From contig NZ_JACLZK010000002.1 of NCBI RefSeq assembly GCF_014253065.1, positions 372,001-436,000 of the forward strand: a DNA stretch of 64,000 nucleotides, given 5' to 3'. The notes under the pieces are model-generated. The model was not told the DNA's origin. It did not search any database and saw nothing but the letters and a program-made list of their open reading frames with translations. This document shows, piece by piece, positions 38,769 to 49,400 of this stretch (the stretch's first letter is position 1; each line of letters begins with the position of its first letter). Source of the DNA: Campylobacter massiliensis. GTDB lineage: Bacteria; Campylobacterota; Campylobacteria; Campylobacterales; Campylobacteraceae. Made by a program: the position numbers and the translations under genes.

Positions 38769-40022
38769 ATGCTTATAAAATACTCCAAAACAAAGCTCAA
38801 AAACGGCTTTGAGATCTATCACATCCCCGCTAGCAAGGGCTCTAGCGTAATTAGCGTGGACGTGTTTTACCGCGTGGGCTCGCGAAACGAAACCATGGGC
38901 AAGAGCGGCATCGCTCACATGCTAGAGCATCTAAATTTTAAATCTACGAAAAATATGAAAGCGGGCGAATTTGACGAGATCGTAAAAGGTTTTGGCGGCG
39001 TAAATAACGCTAGCACGGGCTTTGATTATACGCATTATTTCGTCAAATGCTCAAAGGGCAACCTAGACGAAGCCCTTAGGCTTTACGCCGATATAATGGA
39101 AAATTTGGGCCTAAAAGATAAAGAATTTCAGCCCGAGCGCGACGTCGTGACCGAGGAGCGCAGATGGCGCACGGACAACTCTCCGATCGGCTTTTTGTAC
39201 TTTACGCTCTTTAACGTCGCTTTTAGCTATCACCAGTACCACTGGACTCCGATCGGCTTTATCGGCGATATCAGAAACTGGAGTATAGAGGATATAAAAG
39301 AATTTCACGAGACATACTATCAGCCGCAAAACGCGATCCTACTAATCAGCGGCGACATCGACAAAAAAAGCGCCTTTGAGCTAGGTAAAAAGCACTTTGA
39401 AAATATAAAAAACAAAAAACCGCTACCTAAGTTGCACTGCATCGAGCCCGAGCAAAACGGCGCGAAAAGGACTGAAATTTACAAAGATAGCGAGGTAGAG
39501 ATGTTGGCGCTTGCCTTTAAGATCCCGCCGTTTAATCACGAGGATCAGCCTGCGTTAGGCGCGCTAGCGGAGTATCTAGGCAGCGGACAAAGCTCGGTTT
39601 TACAGCGCGTTTTGATAGACGAAAAGTGCCTCGTAAACAGCGTAGACGTCTATAATATGAGCAATATCGACGAGAGCCTGCTCGTAGTGCTTGCCGTTTG
39701 TAATCCCGGCGTCAAGGCAGAGGCTGCGGAGGACGAGATCTGGCGAGTGCTTGAAAACGCAAAAACGCAAAAAATCGACGAAGACGAGATAGCCAAGATA
39801 AAAAATAGCTTAAAAAGCGATCTCATTTACTCGCTAGATAGCGCGTCGAAGGTGGCGAATTTATACGGCGGATATCTCGTTAGAGGCGATATAAAGCCGC
39901 TTTTTGAGCTGCCCGAAAAAACAGCCGCGCTAAAACCGGCCGATCTAAACGAAATTTGCAAAAAATACGCAAGAAAAGAAAAATCCACGACGATCATCCT
40001 AAGAAAGGAAAAAAGTGAATAA
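38769..40022 (+). CDS. M16 family zinc metallopeptidase
   Basis: 417 residues. The inverted zinc motif HMLEH (H50-x-x-E53-H54) is intact and a downstream Glu pair (129-130, VTEERR) supplies the third ligand, so this copy should be active. N- and C-terminal M16 domains are both present. No signal peptide. Located between pyrD and dapA, as I recall for C. jejuni. The substrate is unknown; related proteins process peptides or mature exported proteins. Overlaps dapA by 8 bp. Confidence 0.92.
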   Translation: MLIKYSKTKLKNGFEIYHIPASKGSSVISVDVFYRVGSRNETMGKSGIAHMLEHLNFKSTKNMKAGEFDEIVKGFGGVNNASTGFDYTHYFVKCSKGNLDEALRLYADIMENLGLKDKEFQPERDVVTEERRWRTDNSPIGFLYFTLFNVAFSYHQYHWTPIGFIGDIRNWSIEDIKEFHETYYQPQNAILLISGDIDKKSAFELGKKHFENIKNKKPLPKLHCIEPEQNGAKRTEIYKDSEVEMLALAFKIPPFNHEDQPALGALAEYLGSGQSSVLQRVLIDEKCLVNSVDVYNMSNIDESLLVVLAVCNPGVKAEAAEDEIWRVLENAKTQKIDEDEIAKIKNSLKSDLIYSLDSASKVANLYGGYLVRGDIKPLFELPEKTAALKPADLNEICKKYARKEKSTTIILRKEKSE

Positions 40023-40911
40023 AGAAGCAATAACGGGCGCTATGACGGCGCTGATTACGCCTTTTAAAGACGGCAAACTAGACGAAATCGGTTATGAAAA
40101 GTTAATCAAAAGACAAATCGCAAACGGCATCGACGCGGTCGTACCCGTAGGCACGACGGGCGAGAGCGCGACGCTAACGCACGACGAGCATAGAATCTGC
40201 ATCGAAATAGCCGTAAATACCTGCAAAAATACCGGCGTAAAAGTACTCGCGGGTGCGGGTAGCAACGCCACTCACGAGGCGGTAGGCCTTGCAAAATTCG
40301 CGCAAGATCACGGCGCAGACGGTATCCTCTCGGTAGCCCCATACTACAATAAACCAACGCAAGAAGGCCTATACCGCCACTACAAAGCGATCGCTTCAAG
40401 CGTCGAAATCCCGGTGCTGCTCTATAACGTCCCGGGCCGCGTGGGCGTAGATATCCAGCCGTGCACGGTTTTTAGACTGTTTAAAGAGTGCGAGAACGTC
40501 TACGGTGTAAAAGAAGCCACCGGCAGCATCGAGCGCTGCGTCGATCTGCTCGCGCACGAGCCTACCTTGTCCGTCATCAGCGGCGAGGATGCGATAAACT
40601 ACCCTATCCTCTCAAACGGCGGCAAGGGCGTGATCTCGGTCACGGCAAATTTGCTCCCGGACGAAATCTCAAATTTGACCCACTTTGCGTTAAAAGGCGA
40701 ATTTGCGCGCGCAAAAGCCATAAACGACGATCTTTATGCGGTAAATAAAATAATGTTTTGCGAGAGCAATCCGATCCCGGTCAAGGCAGCTATGTATATC
40801 GCCGGGCTCATATCAAGCCTCGAGTACCGCCTGCCGCTTTGCGAGCCGAGCGCCGAAAATCTCAAAAAAATCGAACAAACCATAAAACAATATAATATAA
40901 AAGGATTTTAA
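40015..40911 (+). CDS. dapA: 4-hydroxy-tetrahydrodipicolinate synthase
   Basis: 298-residue TIM-barrel aldolase joining pyruvate and aspartate semialdehyde in lysine/meso-DAP synthesis, which feeds the cell wall. The Schiff-base Lys166 is in VYGVKEATG; Tyr137 in LLYNVPGR, Tyr111 and the GTTGES loop (46-51) complete the site. GTG start within the upstream protease gene, so coupled. The stop overlaps the next ATG by one base. Confidence 0.97.
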   Translation: MNKEAITGAMTALITPFKDGKLDEIGYEKLIKRQIANGIDAVVPVGTTGESATLTHDEHRICIEIAVNTCKNTGVKVLAGAGSNATHEAVGLAKFAQDHGADGILSVAPYYNKPTQEGLYRHYKAIASSVEIPVLLYNVPGRVGVDIQPCTVFRLFKECENVYGVKEATGSIERCVDLLAHEPTLSVISGEDAINYPILSNGGKGVISVTANLLPDEISNLTHFALKGEFARAKAINDDLYAVNKIMFCESNPIPVKAAMYIAGLISSLEYRLPLCEPSAENLKKIEQTIKQYNIKGF

Positions 40912-41696
40912 TGAATTGCGAAAACGAATTTAAAGGCAAAACTCTAGTAATCAGCGGCGGAACGCGCGGCATCGGACGCGCCATCGTGGAGGAATTTGCC
41001 GCAAAGGGCGTAAATATCGCCTTTACATACAACTCAAACGAAGAGCTAGCCAAGACCCAAGCCGCCGAGCTCGAGGCGACGTACGGCATAAAAGCTAGAG
41101 CCTACGCGCTAAATATACTCGAGCCCGAGACCTACAAAGATCTATTTTTAGAGATCGACGCAGACTTTGACCGTATAGATTTTTTCATCTCAAACGCAAT
41201 CATCTCGGGTCGCCCGGTAGCAGGCGGATATACTAAATTTATGAAACTTCGCCCTCGCGGTATCAATAATATTTTCACCGCGACAGTAAATGCATTCGTA
41301 GTGGGCGCGCAAGAAGCCGCAAAACGCATGGAAAAAACGGGCGGCGGTAGTATCATCTCGCTATCATCGACGGGCAATCTCGTCTATATCGAAAACTACG
41401 CGGGCCACGGCACCGCTAAAGCCGCGGTAGAGGCTATGGCGCGCTATGCGGCCACCGAGCTTGGCGAAAAAAACATCCGCGTAAACGTCGTTAGTGGCGG
41501 CCCGATCGAGACGGACGCGCTTAGGGCTTTTACGAACTACGAAGAAGTGCGCGACAAAACGGCCGAACTAAGCCCGCTAAACCGCATGGGTCAGCCCGCA
41601 GATATCGCCGGCGCATGTTTGTTTCTCTGTAGCTCAAAAGCTAGCTGGGTCACGGGTCATACCTTCATCATCGACGGCGGTACTACGTTTAAATGA
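40911..41696 (+). CDS. SDR oxidoreductase, enoyl-ACP reductase III (FabL)-like
   Basis: 261-residue short-chain dehydrogenase. NADPH loop GGTRGIG (16-22), Ser152/153, then Tyr163 and Lys170. The Tyr-to-Lys spacing is Y-x6-K, the enoyl-ACP reductase pattern, where typical SDRs have Y-x3-K. The surrounding sequence (KAAVEAMARYAATEL, NVVSGGPIETDAL) closely resembles Bacillus FabL as I remember it. The likely reaction is reduction of the trans-2 double bond in fatty-acid elongation. FabI may exist elsewhere. Sits in the dapA-pgsA run, with a coupled start. Confidence 0.82.
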   Translation: MNCENEFKGKTLVISGGTRGIGRAIVEEFAAKGVNIAFTYNSNEELAKTQAAELEATYGIKARAYALNILEPETYKDLFLEIDADFDRIDFFISNAIISGRPVAGGYTKFMKLRPRGINNIFTATVNAFVVGAQEAAKRMEKTGGGSIISLSSTGNLVYIENYAGHGTAKAAVEAMARYAATELGEKNIRVNVVSGGPIETDALRAFTNYEEVRDKTAELSPLNRMGQPADIAGACLFLCSSKASWVTGHTFIIDGGTTFK

Positions 41697-42055
41697 AAAA
41701 AGCAAATTTAGCCTGCGCTCCTTTGTCGGTTGCTCGCATTTCGGGCAAATTCGGCAGTATAAATTTAATGCGTTTGCAGGCTAAATTTGAAAATTTAAAA
41801 TTTAAAAGCAAATTTTGCGACTCGGACGAATATTTTAAATTTGATTTAAATTTAAAAGAATCGAAACGCTTTTTGCCGTTAAATTTAAATCCAAAATCGC
41901 TCAAATTTGACGAAGCGACGAGCAAATTTAACCAAAGCGCAAATCCGCGACCGACCAAATCAAACAAAATTCGGGTCGGCAAATTTTACGCGGGCTTTAG
42001 CGCCGAGCCGTCAAATTTTAAACTCCGAAACCAAAAAGAAAGAACAAATAAATGA
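41693..42055 (+). CDS. Uncertain ORF bridging FabL-like gene and pgsA
   Basis: 120 codons rich in Lys, Asn, Phe, Leu and Ser. Its start overlaps the upstream stop as ATGA (41693-41696) and its stop overlaps the pgsA ATG as ATGA (42052-42055). Such coupling at both ends is what real operon genes show. Against it, the DNA is packed with AAATTT words that force Lys-Phe and Asn-Leu codons, other frames are also open, and no domain, signal peptide or membrane helix is visible. If not a gene, 41697-42051 is an AAATTT-rich spacer. Confidence 0.35.
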   Translation: MKKANLACAPLSVARISGKFGSINLMRLQAKFENLKFKSKFCDSDEYFKFDLNLKESKRFLPLNLNPKSLKFDEATSKFNQSANPRPTKSNKIRVGKFYAGFSAEPSNFKLRNQKERTNK

Positions 42056-42606
42056 GCCTAAATTTACCAAACGCCCTAGCCTTCCTGCGCGTATTTCTCG
42101 CACCTCTGATGTTTTGGCTGCTACTTAGCGTAAATTCCTTCTCAGGCGTGCACGTTAGCTGGATGAACTACTTTGCCGCGCTTGTATTCGTGATCGCTAG
42201 CGTCACGGACTTTTTCGACGGATTTATCGCGCGCGCGTGGGATCAAAAGACCAAGCTTGGAGCCGTGATCGACCCGCTTGCTGACAAGATGCTGACTCTT
42301 GGCGCGTTTTTAGGGCTCATGATGATAGACCGCGCGAGCCCGTGGGCCGTGTATCTCATCCTCGTTCGCGAGTTTTTTATCACGGGATTTCGCGTCGTGA
42401 TGGCGGGCGAAGGCGTAGAGGTCGCCGCATCGATGGCGGGCAAGGTCAAAACCGTCTGCCAGATGATCGCGATCGGCTTTTTAACCATGCAGTGGCCTTT
42501 TGGCGAGTTTTTGCTCTGGCTTAGCGTCGCGCTGACGCTGTATTCGGGCTTTGAGTACGTAAACGCCTATGTAAGGCACGTTAAAAATCAAGCCAAAAAG
42601 GCGTAA
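42052..42606 (+). CDS. pgsA: CDP-diacylglycerol--glycerol-3-phosphate phosphatidyltransferase
   Basis: 184-residue membrane enzyme that makes phosphatidylglycerophosphate, precursor of phosphatidylglycerol. The CDP-alcohol transferase motif is complete: D56-G57-x2-A60-R61-x8-G70-x3-D74-x3-D78. About five membrane helices. ATG at 42052; no strong ribosome site, so translation may depend on coupling with the ORF before it. Two bases before the permease gene. Confidence 0.95.
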   Translation: MSLNLPNALAFLRVFLAPLMFWLLLSVNSFSGVHVSWMNYFAALVFVIASVTDFFDGFIARAWDQKTKLGAVIDPLADKMLTLGAFLGLMMIDRASPWAVYLILVREFFITGFRVVMAGEGVEVAASMAGKVKTVCQMIAIGFLTMQWPFGEFLLWLSVALTLYSGFEYVNAYVRHVKNQAKKA

Positions 42607-42608
42607 AT

Positions 42609-43625
42609 TTGAGAACCGGAAACGCCATAATCTATCTAGCGAGCTTCGTCGTGGTAGCAGCCGGGCTAAAGGCCGCTAGCGTCGTAGTTCTGCCATTTTT
42701 AATGGCGGTTTTTATCGCTATAGTGGCGACGCCTGCGATAAATGCGCTAGAAAAGCTCAAATTTCCGCGCGTTTTAGCCTTTGCGCTCGTTACGGCGGTC
42801 GTGTTTTTGTCGCTTGGTTTTATCGCAAACACCGTGCTAAAGACGATCAACGGGCTAGTTAGCTATATGCCCGAGCTTCAGAGCAAATTTAAAGCCCTCG
42901 CCGACCACTATCACCACATACTAGCTAGCCGCGGCCTCATCGACCCAAACAGCGTCGCCGCGCCCGCAGACTTTGATATCAATAAACTTTTTGCCGTAAT
43001 GGGCGGATTTTTAAGAAGCGGCACGGAGCTTGCCTCAAAGAGCTTTTTTGTCTTTTTACTCGTTACTTTTATGCTTTTTGAGGTGCAGGTATTTTCTCAA
43101 AAAGTCGAGTATTTTGCGAGTAAAAATCCGCAAACAAATCAGATCGTAGATACGTTTATATCAAATCTCAAACGCTATCTCGCGATCAAGTCCGCGGCAT
43201 CGTTTGCGACGGGCGTTTTTATATTTATCGGGCTAAATTTCATCGGCGTGCCTTACGCGCCGCTTTGGGGGATTTTGGCTTTCGTGCTAAATTTTGTCCC
43301 GACTATCGGCTCTATCATCGCGGCCGTTCCCGCGCTTTTGGTGGCGCTTTTGCTAAACGACGCGGCGGCTTGCGCTTGGACTGCGGCGCTGTATGCGGTC
43401 GTAAATGTCGTCATCGGCAACTTTATCGAGCCAAAATTTCTTGGCAAAGGCCTTGGTATCAGCACGCTTGTAGTGCTTTTGAGCCTACTTTTTTGGGGAT
43501 TTTTGTTCGGCATCGGCGGTATGTTTTTGGCCGTACCGCTTACCATGAGCCTAAAGATCGCGCTTGACGCGAACCCGAGCACGAAATTTATCGCCGTTTT
43601 ACTCAGCGATAAACTCGAGCGGTAA
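42609..43625 (+). CDS. AI-2E family (PerM-like) membrane permease
   Basis: 338 residues with about eight membrane helices. The family pattern is a hydrophobic N-terminal pair, a periplasmic stretch, then LNFVPTIGSIIAAVPALLVALL and GNFIEPKFLGKGLGISTLVVLLSLLFWGFLFGIGGMFLAVPL in the C-terminal half. Family members move varied small solutes or act as antiporters; the AI-2 role is shown only for TqsA. TTG start 2 bp after pgsA. Confidence 0.88.
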   Translation: MRTGNAIIYLASFVVVAAGLKAASVVVLPFLMAVFIAIVATPAINALEKLKFPRVLAFALVTAVVFLSLGFIANTVLKTINGLVSYMPELQSKFKALADHYHHILASRGLIDPNSVAAPADFDINKLFAVMGGFLRSGTELASKSFFVFLLVTFMLFEVQVFSQKVEYFASKNPQTNQIVDTFISNLKRYLAIKSAASFATGVFIFIGLNFIGVPYAPLWGILAFVLNFVPTIGSIIAAVPALLVALLLNDAAACAWTAALYAVVNVVIGNFIEPKFLGKGLGISTLVVLLSLLFWGFLFGIGGMFLAVPLTMSLKIALDANPSTKFIAVLLSDKLER

Positions 43626-43646
43626 AATCAAATTTAAAGGTAAATT

Positions 43647-44759
43647 TTGAAAAGCATTATCTTTGTGGCGGCGTTGCTAGCCGTCGGCATTTATGCGTAT
43701 TCGTGGCACTTTTTGATCACGGTTTTGGTGATTTCGTTTCTTATATTTTTTCACGAGCTGGGCCACTTTCTCGCCGCTCGCATGCTAAAAGTCGGCGTTT
43801 TAAAATTTAGCGTGGGCTTTGGGCAAAGCGTCTACTCAAAAACCATCGGCGGCACCGAGTACGCCATCGGCGCGATACCGCTTGGCGGTTACGTTAGCCT
43901 AAAAGGGCAAGAGGACTCCAAACCGGGGCTAAAAAACGAGGATGCCGACAGCTATACGAGGCTTAGCCCGCTAGGACGCATTTTCATCCTTTTTGCCGGA
44001 CCGTTTTTTAACTTCGCTTTAGCGTTTTTTATCTTTATCGCGCTCGGACATATCGGCGTAGAAAGGCTAGCGCCGACTGTGGGCAAAGTACTTGAAAACT
44101 CCGCCGCAGCAAGCGCCGGACTGCAAAAAGGCGATAAAATTTTAAACATAAACGGCATCAAAATCAGCGAATGGGACGAGATAAGCAAAAACGTAAATTT
44201 AACCTCCACCGCGATCACGCTCGAGCGTGCGGGCGAAATAAAAACGATAAATTTGACGCCTAAAATCGGGCAAAGCATGACGATATTTGGCGAAAAGATA
44301 GAAAAACCGCTCATCGGCATTTCGCCTTCAGGCGAGGCCGTCACGATACGAAATACCGGCTTTAGCTCGCTAAAATTCGCGCTCGTTGAGACCGTAAACG
44401 CCTCAAAGCTCATATTTACGGGGCTTGAAAAGCTCATCGCAGGCGTCGTACCGCTAAAAGAGATGGGCGGCATCATCCAGATCACCGACATCACCTCAAA
44501 GGCCGCAGGCATCGGCGTCTCGACCCTACTCATCATCGCCGCGCTGATCTCCGTAAATTTAGGCGTGCTAAACCTACTGCCTATCCCGGCGCTTGACGGC
44601 GGACATATATTTTTCAACCTTTATGAGCTCGTTTTCCGCCGCAAGATGAACGAAAAAGTCTATATCGGCCTCACCTACTGCGGCTGGGCGTTTTTGCTCT
44701 GCCTGATGGCGTTTGCGACCTTTAACGACGTAATGCGCCTAAGCGGAGTTGGACAATGA
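43647..44759 (+). CDS. rseP: Site-2 intramembrane metalloprotease RseP
   Basis: 370 residues. Zinc motif HELGH (36-40) in the first helix pair, one PDZ domain (about 125-200), and NLLPIPALDGGH near 305-316 with the third zinc ligand Asp. It cuts transmembrane segments of signalling proteins or leftover signal peptides; the anti-sigma target of E. coli is absent in Campylobacter as far as I know. TTG start with AAGG upstream. ATGA-type overlap with the next gene. Confidence 0.93.
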   Translation: MKSIIFVAALLAVGIYAYSWHFLITVLVISFLIFFHELGHFLAARMLKVGVLKFSVGFGQSVYSKTIGGTEYAIGAIPLGGYVSLKGQEDSKPGLKNEDADSYTRLSPLGRIFILFAGPFFNFALAFFIFIALGHIGVERLAPTVGKVLENSAAASAGLQKGDKILNINGIKISEWDEISKNVNLTSTAITLERAGEIKTINLTPKIGQSMTIFGEKIEKPLIGISPSGEAVTIRNTGFSSLKFALVETVNASKLIFTGLEKLIAGVVPLKEMGGIIQITDITSKAAGIGVSTLLIIAALISVNLGVLNLLPIPALDGGHIFFNLYELVFRRKMNEKVYIGLTYCGWAFLLCLMAFATFNDVMRLSGVGQ

Positions 44760-45391
44760 AGCTCGCACAAATTTTAGAACGCATCGAAAACGCGCGCACG
44801 GGCGAGGCCGTGAAGCTAATCGCCGTAAGCAAAAACGTAACGACTAAAGAGGTTTTAGAGCTTTTTAGGCAAGGACAAACGAGCTTTGGCGAAAACCGCG
44901 TGCAAGAGCTCAAAAACAAGAGCGAAATTTTATCAAATTTGCCGATTGAGTGGCACTTTATCGGACGACTTCAAAGCAACAAAATAAACCATCTCCTAGC
45001 GCTCAAGCCCGCTCTTTGGCAAAGCTGCGAGAGCGTAGAGGCCGCACTTGCGGTGGATAAGAGACTTGACTATGAGCTACCTTGCCTGCTACAGATAAAC
45101 TCGGCCTACGAAGATAGTAAACAAGGCATCTCGCCAGAAGCCGCACAGGATGTGTTTTTGCAAATCGCGCAGGAGTGTAAATTTTTAAAACCCGTCGGCG
45201 TGATGAGTATCGGCGCGCACGTTGATGACGAGCGAGCCATACAAAAGAGCTTTGAGACGACGCGTAAAATTTACGAAAATCTGCAACCTCGCGGCGCGCA
45301 AATTTGCTCCATGGGCATGAGCGGCGACTTTGAGTTAGCGATAAAATGCGGCTCGAATATGATTCGTCTGGGGTCGATTTTATACGCGTAG
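44756..45391 (+). CDS. yggS: YggS/PROSC family PLP-binding protein
   Basis: 211 residues, the single-domain alanine-racemase-like barrel. Lys26 in IAVSKNVTT binds pyridoxal phosphate; FGENRVQEL, WHFIGRLQSNK and the C-terminal SMGMSGDFELAI..GSNMIRLG are conserved. The family keeps PLP and amino-acid balance and has no racemase activity of its own. Start overlaps the rseP stop. Confidence 0.95.
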   Translation: MKLAQILERIENARTGEAVKLIAVSKNVTTKEVLELFRQGQTSFGENRVQELKNKSEILSNLPIEWHFIGRLQSNKINHLLALKPALWQSCESVEAALAVDKRLDYELPCLLQINSAYEDSKQGISPEAAQDVFLQIAQECKFLKPVGVMSIGAHVDDERAIQKSFETTRKIYENLQPRGAQICSMGMSGDFELAIKCGSNMIRLGSILYA

Positions 45392-45443
45392 ATCGGTCGA
45401 GATCCGTATAAATTTAGAAAAATCTACCTAAAAAGGAGCCAAA

Positions 45444-46217
45444 ATGGGCTACGACGTGAGTTATCATCCGATCAACGAAAGCGAGATAAAGCAGTGGTAT
45501 TTTGACGCGTTAAAAAGCGCGAGAGAGGGCGACTGGTCGGTCGTAGAGAGGCTTGCAAAAGAGTACGGCATGGAGGATTTTTACGCGCAAAAGTACATCG
45601 ATACTCTTAAAATCGCGCTTGAAACCAAAGATAACGAGAGCTTTTCGGTCAGCCATGGCTACATACTCGCTACCGTGCAGGGATTTTTTAGAAAGTACTT
45701 CTACACGCGCGGTACGGCGTTTAGTTTTTTGGCGCAGGAGCATGGCGAATTTAAGCGGTATCTAAGCGACATAAGCGGTGTTATACCGCCCGAGATAAAA
45801 GCTAAATTTACTGGCGAATTTGACGGAAACTACTCATCGGGCGCGTTTATAAGCGCGGCAAATTTGGCTAAATTTTGGCAGGACTACAACGCAGGTGGCA
45901 ATATCAAGCAAAAAACGGATGATTTTTACGCCCAAAATTTGCCCGCATTTTTAAGCGCGGTTAAATTTAGCGTAGAAAACAGCTACGGACTGTTTGAGGC
46001 AACCGACGTGATTATACCCAACCCGATTGATTTAAATGATTCTGAGTGCTACTCAAATCTTTTTAATTGCGACCCAGAAGGCGCGTTTATCTACGCCGAT
46101 ACGGCGGCTCAGCAACTAAGCGAAGCGATGAAGCTAGACAAAAGTAAAAAAGAAAGCAACAAAAACGAAGGCTCAGGCGGCTTTTTCGGCGCTATAAAGA
46201 AGCTTTTTGGAAAATAA
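45444..46217 (+). CDS. Conserved-looking hypothetical soluble protein
   Basis: 257 residues that I do not recognise. Opens MGYDVSYHPINESEIKQWYF, has aromatic-rich central segments (FFRKYFYTRGTAFSFL, FWQDYN), and ends with a Lys/Glu-rich linker and a short amphipathic GGFFGAIKKLFGK tail that could touch membrane. No signal peptide. Good AAGGAG ribosome site. The AT-rich spacer after it separates it from the large surface-type gene. Similar proteins, in my memory, occur in various Gram-negatives without assigned function. Confidence 0.7.
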   Translation: MGYDVSYHPINESEIKQWYFDALKSAREGDWSVVERLAKEYGMEDFYAQKYIDTLKIALETKDNESFSVSHGYILATVQGFFRKYFYTRGTAFSFLAQEHGEFKRYLSDISGVIPPEIKAKFTGEFDGNYSSGAFISAANLAKFWQDYNAGGNIKQKTDDFYAQNLPAFLSAVKFSVENSYGLFEATDVIIPNPIDLNDSECYSNLFNCDPEGAFIYADTAAQQLSEAMKLDKSKKESNKNEGSGGFFGAIKKLFGK

Positions 46218-46409
46218 AACCGTAGGCTTTTCTTTTTGCTCTTTTTTAAAAACATCGCTTTATAAAAAATTTTATCGATTCGCTTTATCACCTAAATACT
46301 TTTTGAATAATATAATTTTAATTATCTGTAAATTTTAGCAACCCAACCTTTTCTTTTTTATTATTTTGTATTCGGTTAAAATATAAGTTTTGTTTTTATA
46401 TTTGTAATA

Positions 46410-46415
46410 TATAAT
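46410..46415 (+). promoter_or_regulatory. -10 box of the DUF4214 surface protein gene
   Basis: TATAAT within a very A/T-rich stretch (46250-46435), 61 bp before the ATG. The spacer 46218-46475 holds nothing else that I can support. Confidence 0.5.
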
Positions 46416-46475
46416 AATAAAATTTCAAATACCTAGTGCTCGTATTTGAAAAATTCTAACATTCAAGGATTTTCC

Positions 46476-49400
46476 ATGTCCCTAACCCAATCACAAATAT
46501 CAGCTCTATACGTAGCCTTATTTGGTAGAGCCAGTGAAGGCGCCGGAAGTAAATTCTGGCTAAACGCAGCAAATACTCAAAACCTAAGTATGGCAGATAT
46601 TGCAAACGCTATGCTTAATACCAGTGCAGCAAAAGAGTATTTTGGAGGCAATCTAGATACCGACGAAAAGTTTATAAATCATATCTATGAAAACGTACTA
46701 GGTAAGAGTACGGGTATAGATAAAGAAGGTAAAGCCTTTTGGGTAAATAAACTAAAAGAAGGAATAGATAAAGGCTTTATAGCAAGCGAGCTTCTTAAAG
46801 CAGCACTTGATCCTAAATACTCAAACAGTACCGATGAAGCCACCAAAGCGGCTCATAATCTTTTAGTAAATAAAGTACTTGCTTCAAATATGGTGGCAGA
46901 TAGTATAGAAAACGTTCCTAGCGGAAGCATACAAAACGCCTTAAAAGCTTTCGTAGATATTAACGGCAATATATCTTCTTCTTTAAAAGCTAGCGATATA
47001 CAAAAGGTTATACAAGATAACAAAGGAACTCTAACCGTAGATGAAACCAAATTAGAAGCATCCGCCAAGCAAAACAATAAGGTTAAGATTTTATCCCAAG
47101 TAACGGGTAAAAGCGAAGACGAGATAAAACAGATAGTACCTAAAGAGGATATTCCAAATACGCCTGATACTCCAAATACTCCGGACGTTCCTAATACGCC
47201 AAACACTCCAAACACTCCAAGCAATCCGGGACAAGGAGGAAACAGTGGCGGTAATTCTGGCGGTGGCAAGCCTAGCCCTATTATAAAAGAAGTAGACGCT
47301 AAAACATTTTTAGAGGAAACTGCAAATAGTAGCTCAAATGTCAAATTTATCATAAAAGACGAGGGAGGTGTCATCCAAAACAATATAGAAAAAATAGCTG
47401 CAAAACTCGCTTATGTTTCATCCATAAAATACGAGGGAAGTTTCACAATGGATGCAAATAAAGCTACCGAAGCGTTATTAAACAAAATTTCCGAAGGTAA
47501 AATTTGGCTACATAACGCAACGAGCGATCATTTAAATTTGATAAAAAGCAGTTCGGTAGAGAAATTTTTTATAGACGATAGTAAGGATTTTACGCTAGAT
47601 ATCGCTACCTTTACAGCTCTAAAAAACAAAAAAGCAAATGGCGATAAATTTGTAATAAAAGATACTTCGGCAAATATCGTTAAAAACTTTGACTATATAA
47701 AATCCCACATAGACAGCATAAAGACTCTAGATAGCACCGACAATGCGGAGATAAATTTCATAAAAGCAAAATACGACGTCATAAAAGACGTAGTATCGCA
47801 AGACGACAAAGATAACAACGTTTATAAAGTTGAGGAGCTAACGGGCAAAGCAGCCATGAAACCGATCGACGTAAAAGACGGCAAAGCTCTCGCCTGGGAA
47901 TACACAAACGATACTAGCGGCGTTACATATAGGATTGAATTTGGCAAAAGAGACGCTCAGCCCGAAAACTCCGACATAAAAGTCGATATGCCGGACGGTA
48001 AATTTTATAACGGCGAAAATATGATCAAGGATTACAAGATCAAAGCCTATAAATTTTACGAAAAAGACGGCTACAAGGTAACCGAAGAATACACTCCTAG
48101 CGTCTCAAAAGTAGGCGACATCACCAGAGATAAATTTGACGAAAAAGGCGTGCTAGAAGAAAAAGTACTAGAGAGAAGCGACGGGCAAAAACTCACCCTA
48201 ACCTACGAAGACGGCAAGTTAAGCTACGCTAGAAAAACCGATCCTAAATACGCAAATACCGAAATAGACTTTGAAATCAGCAAAGATAGCGAAAATCTAG
48301 ACTACAAAGGCAAACTGTATCAAAACGCAAGCTCGCCGGAGCATCTAAGTCCTCTTACGCCGAATTTCAACTACAAAGGCAAAGTCACGGTAACAGATAG
48401 CGCGCTAAATACGAAATGGACCGCCGATATCGGAAATAGCGAAGTAGTCTACCGAGCATACGACGGACGATTCTCGGACGACGTGACGCTAGTGTCAAAG
48501 GCTGCATATACGGTCAATAGCAGCTACGGAGTCGATACTTTCGATATAGCCCAGACCCTACAAGAAAATGCAAATTTGAAAAAAATAAGCATAAACGCCG
48601 ATACGAGCAACCTATCAAACGGATCAAAGATGGCCGTGCTAGATAATGCTCAAGATAAAATCACGCTTCCGTCAAACATCACTGAGCTATCAAAAGCCCA
48701 AGACGGCGTAAATCTGCAAAACATCGAAGAGAAGCTATCTACGCTCGGAGTCGACAAGGCGCAGTACTTATTGCAAAACGTAGGAGAAAATAAATTTAAC
48801 GCCTATATGGCGCTAAATACCGACGGCGTAGAGGGTTATCAAGAAGGCAGCGATACCTTAATAGAGGTAAAAGACGTCGAAAATAGAAGTAAATTTACGG
48901 AGCTAAAAGACGGCGCGACATCGATCTACAAAAAACTAAACTCCGATTTTACCGCCCCTACTCCGTCTACTTTCCAAAACGCGGTAGCTAAAGACGTAGT
49001 AGACGGCAAATCTAAAATTTGGGAATACGTAAATACCGCGACGAATAAAACTTATCAAATAGTTTTTGAAAGAGCTCAAGATGAAAATAGCGGGTTTAAA
49101 TTTGCCCAAGGGGTCTTTTTTGATAAAAACGAAAAGGTGCTAAATACTACCGGCTGGCAAACCAGAGCAAAAGTCTACGAGATAGACAAATCTACGCCAA
49201 ACGTCGAGATCGTAAAATCCCTAAGTAATAATGAAGGCGGCAGAGTCGTTCAAACCGTAACCAAAACCTACGATGCTTCAAATAAACTGATAAAACAGGT
49301 ATTGCAAGACTCGTCATATAGTCAAAATGATAGAACCATAGACGTAACCTACGAAAACGAGCAGATAAAATCAGCTACAATAACAAGCGCAGAATATGCC

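Noticed and set aside
41697-42051. CRISPR array suggested by repeated AAATTT words
   Set aside because: The repeats are six-base words at irregular spacing, without constant repeats or spacers.
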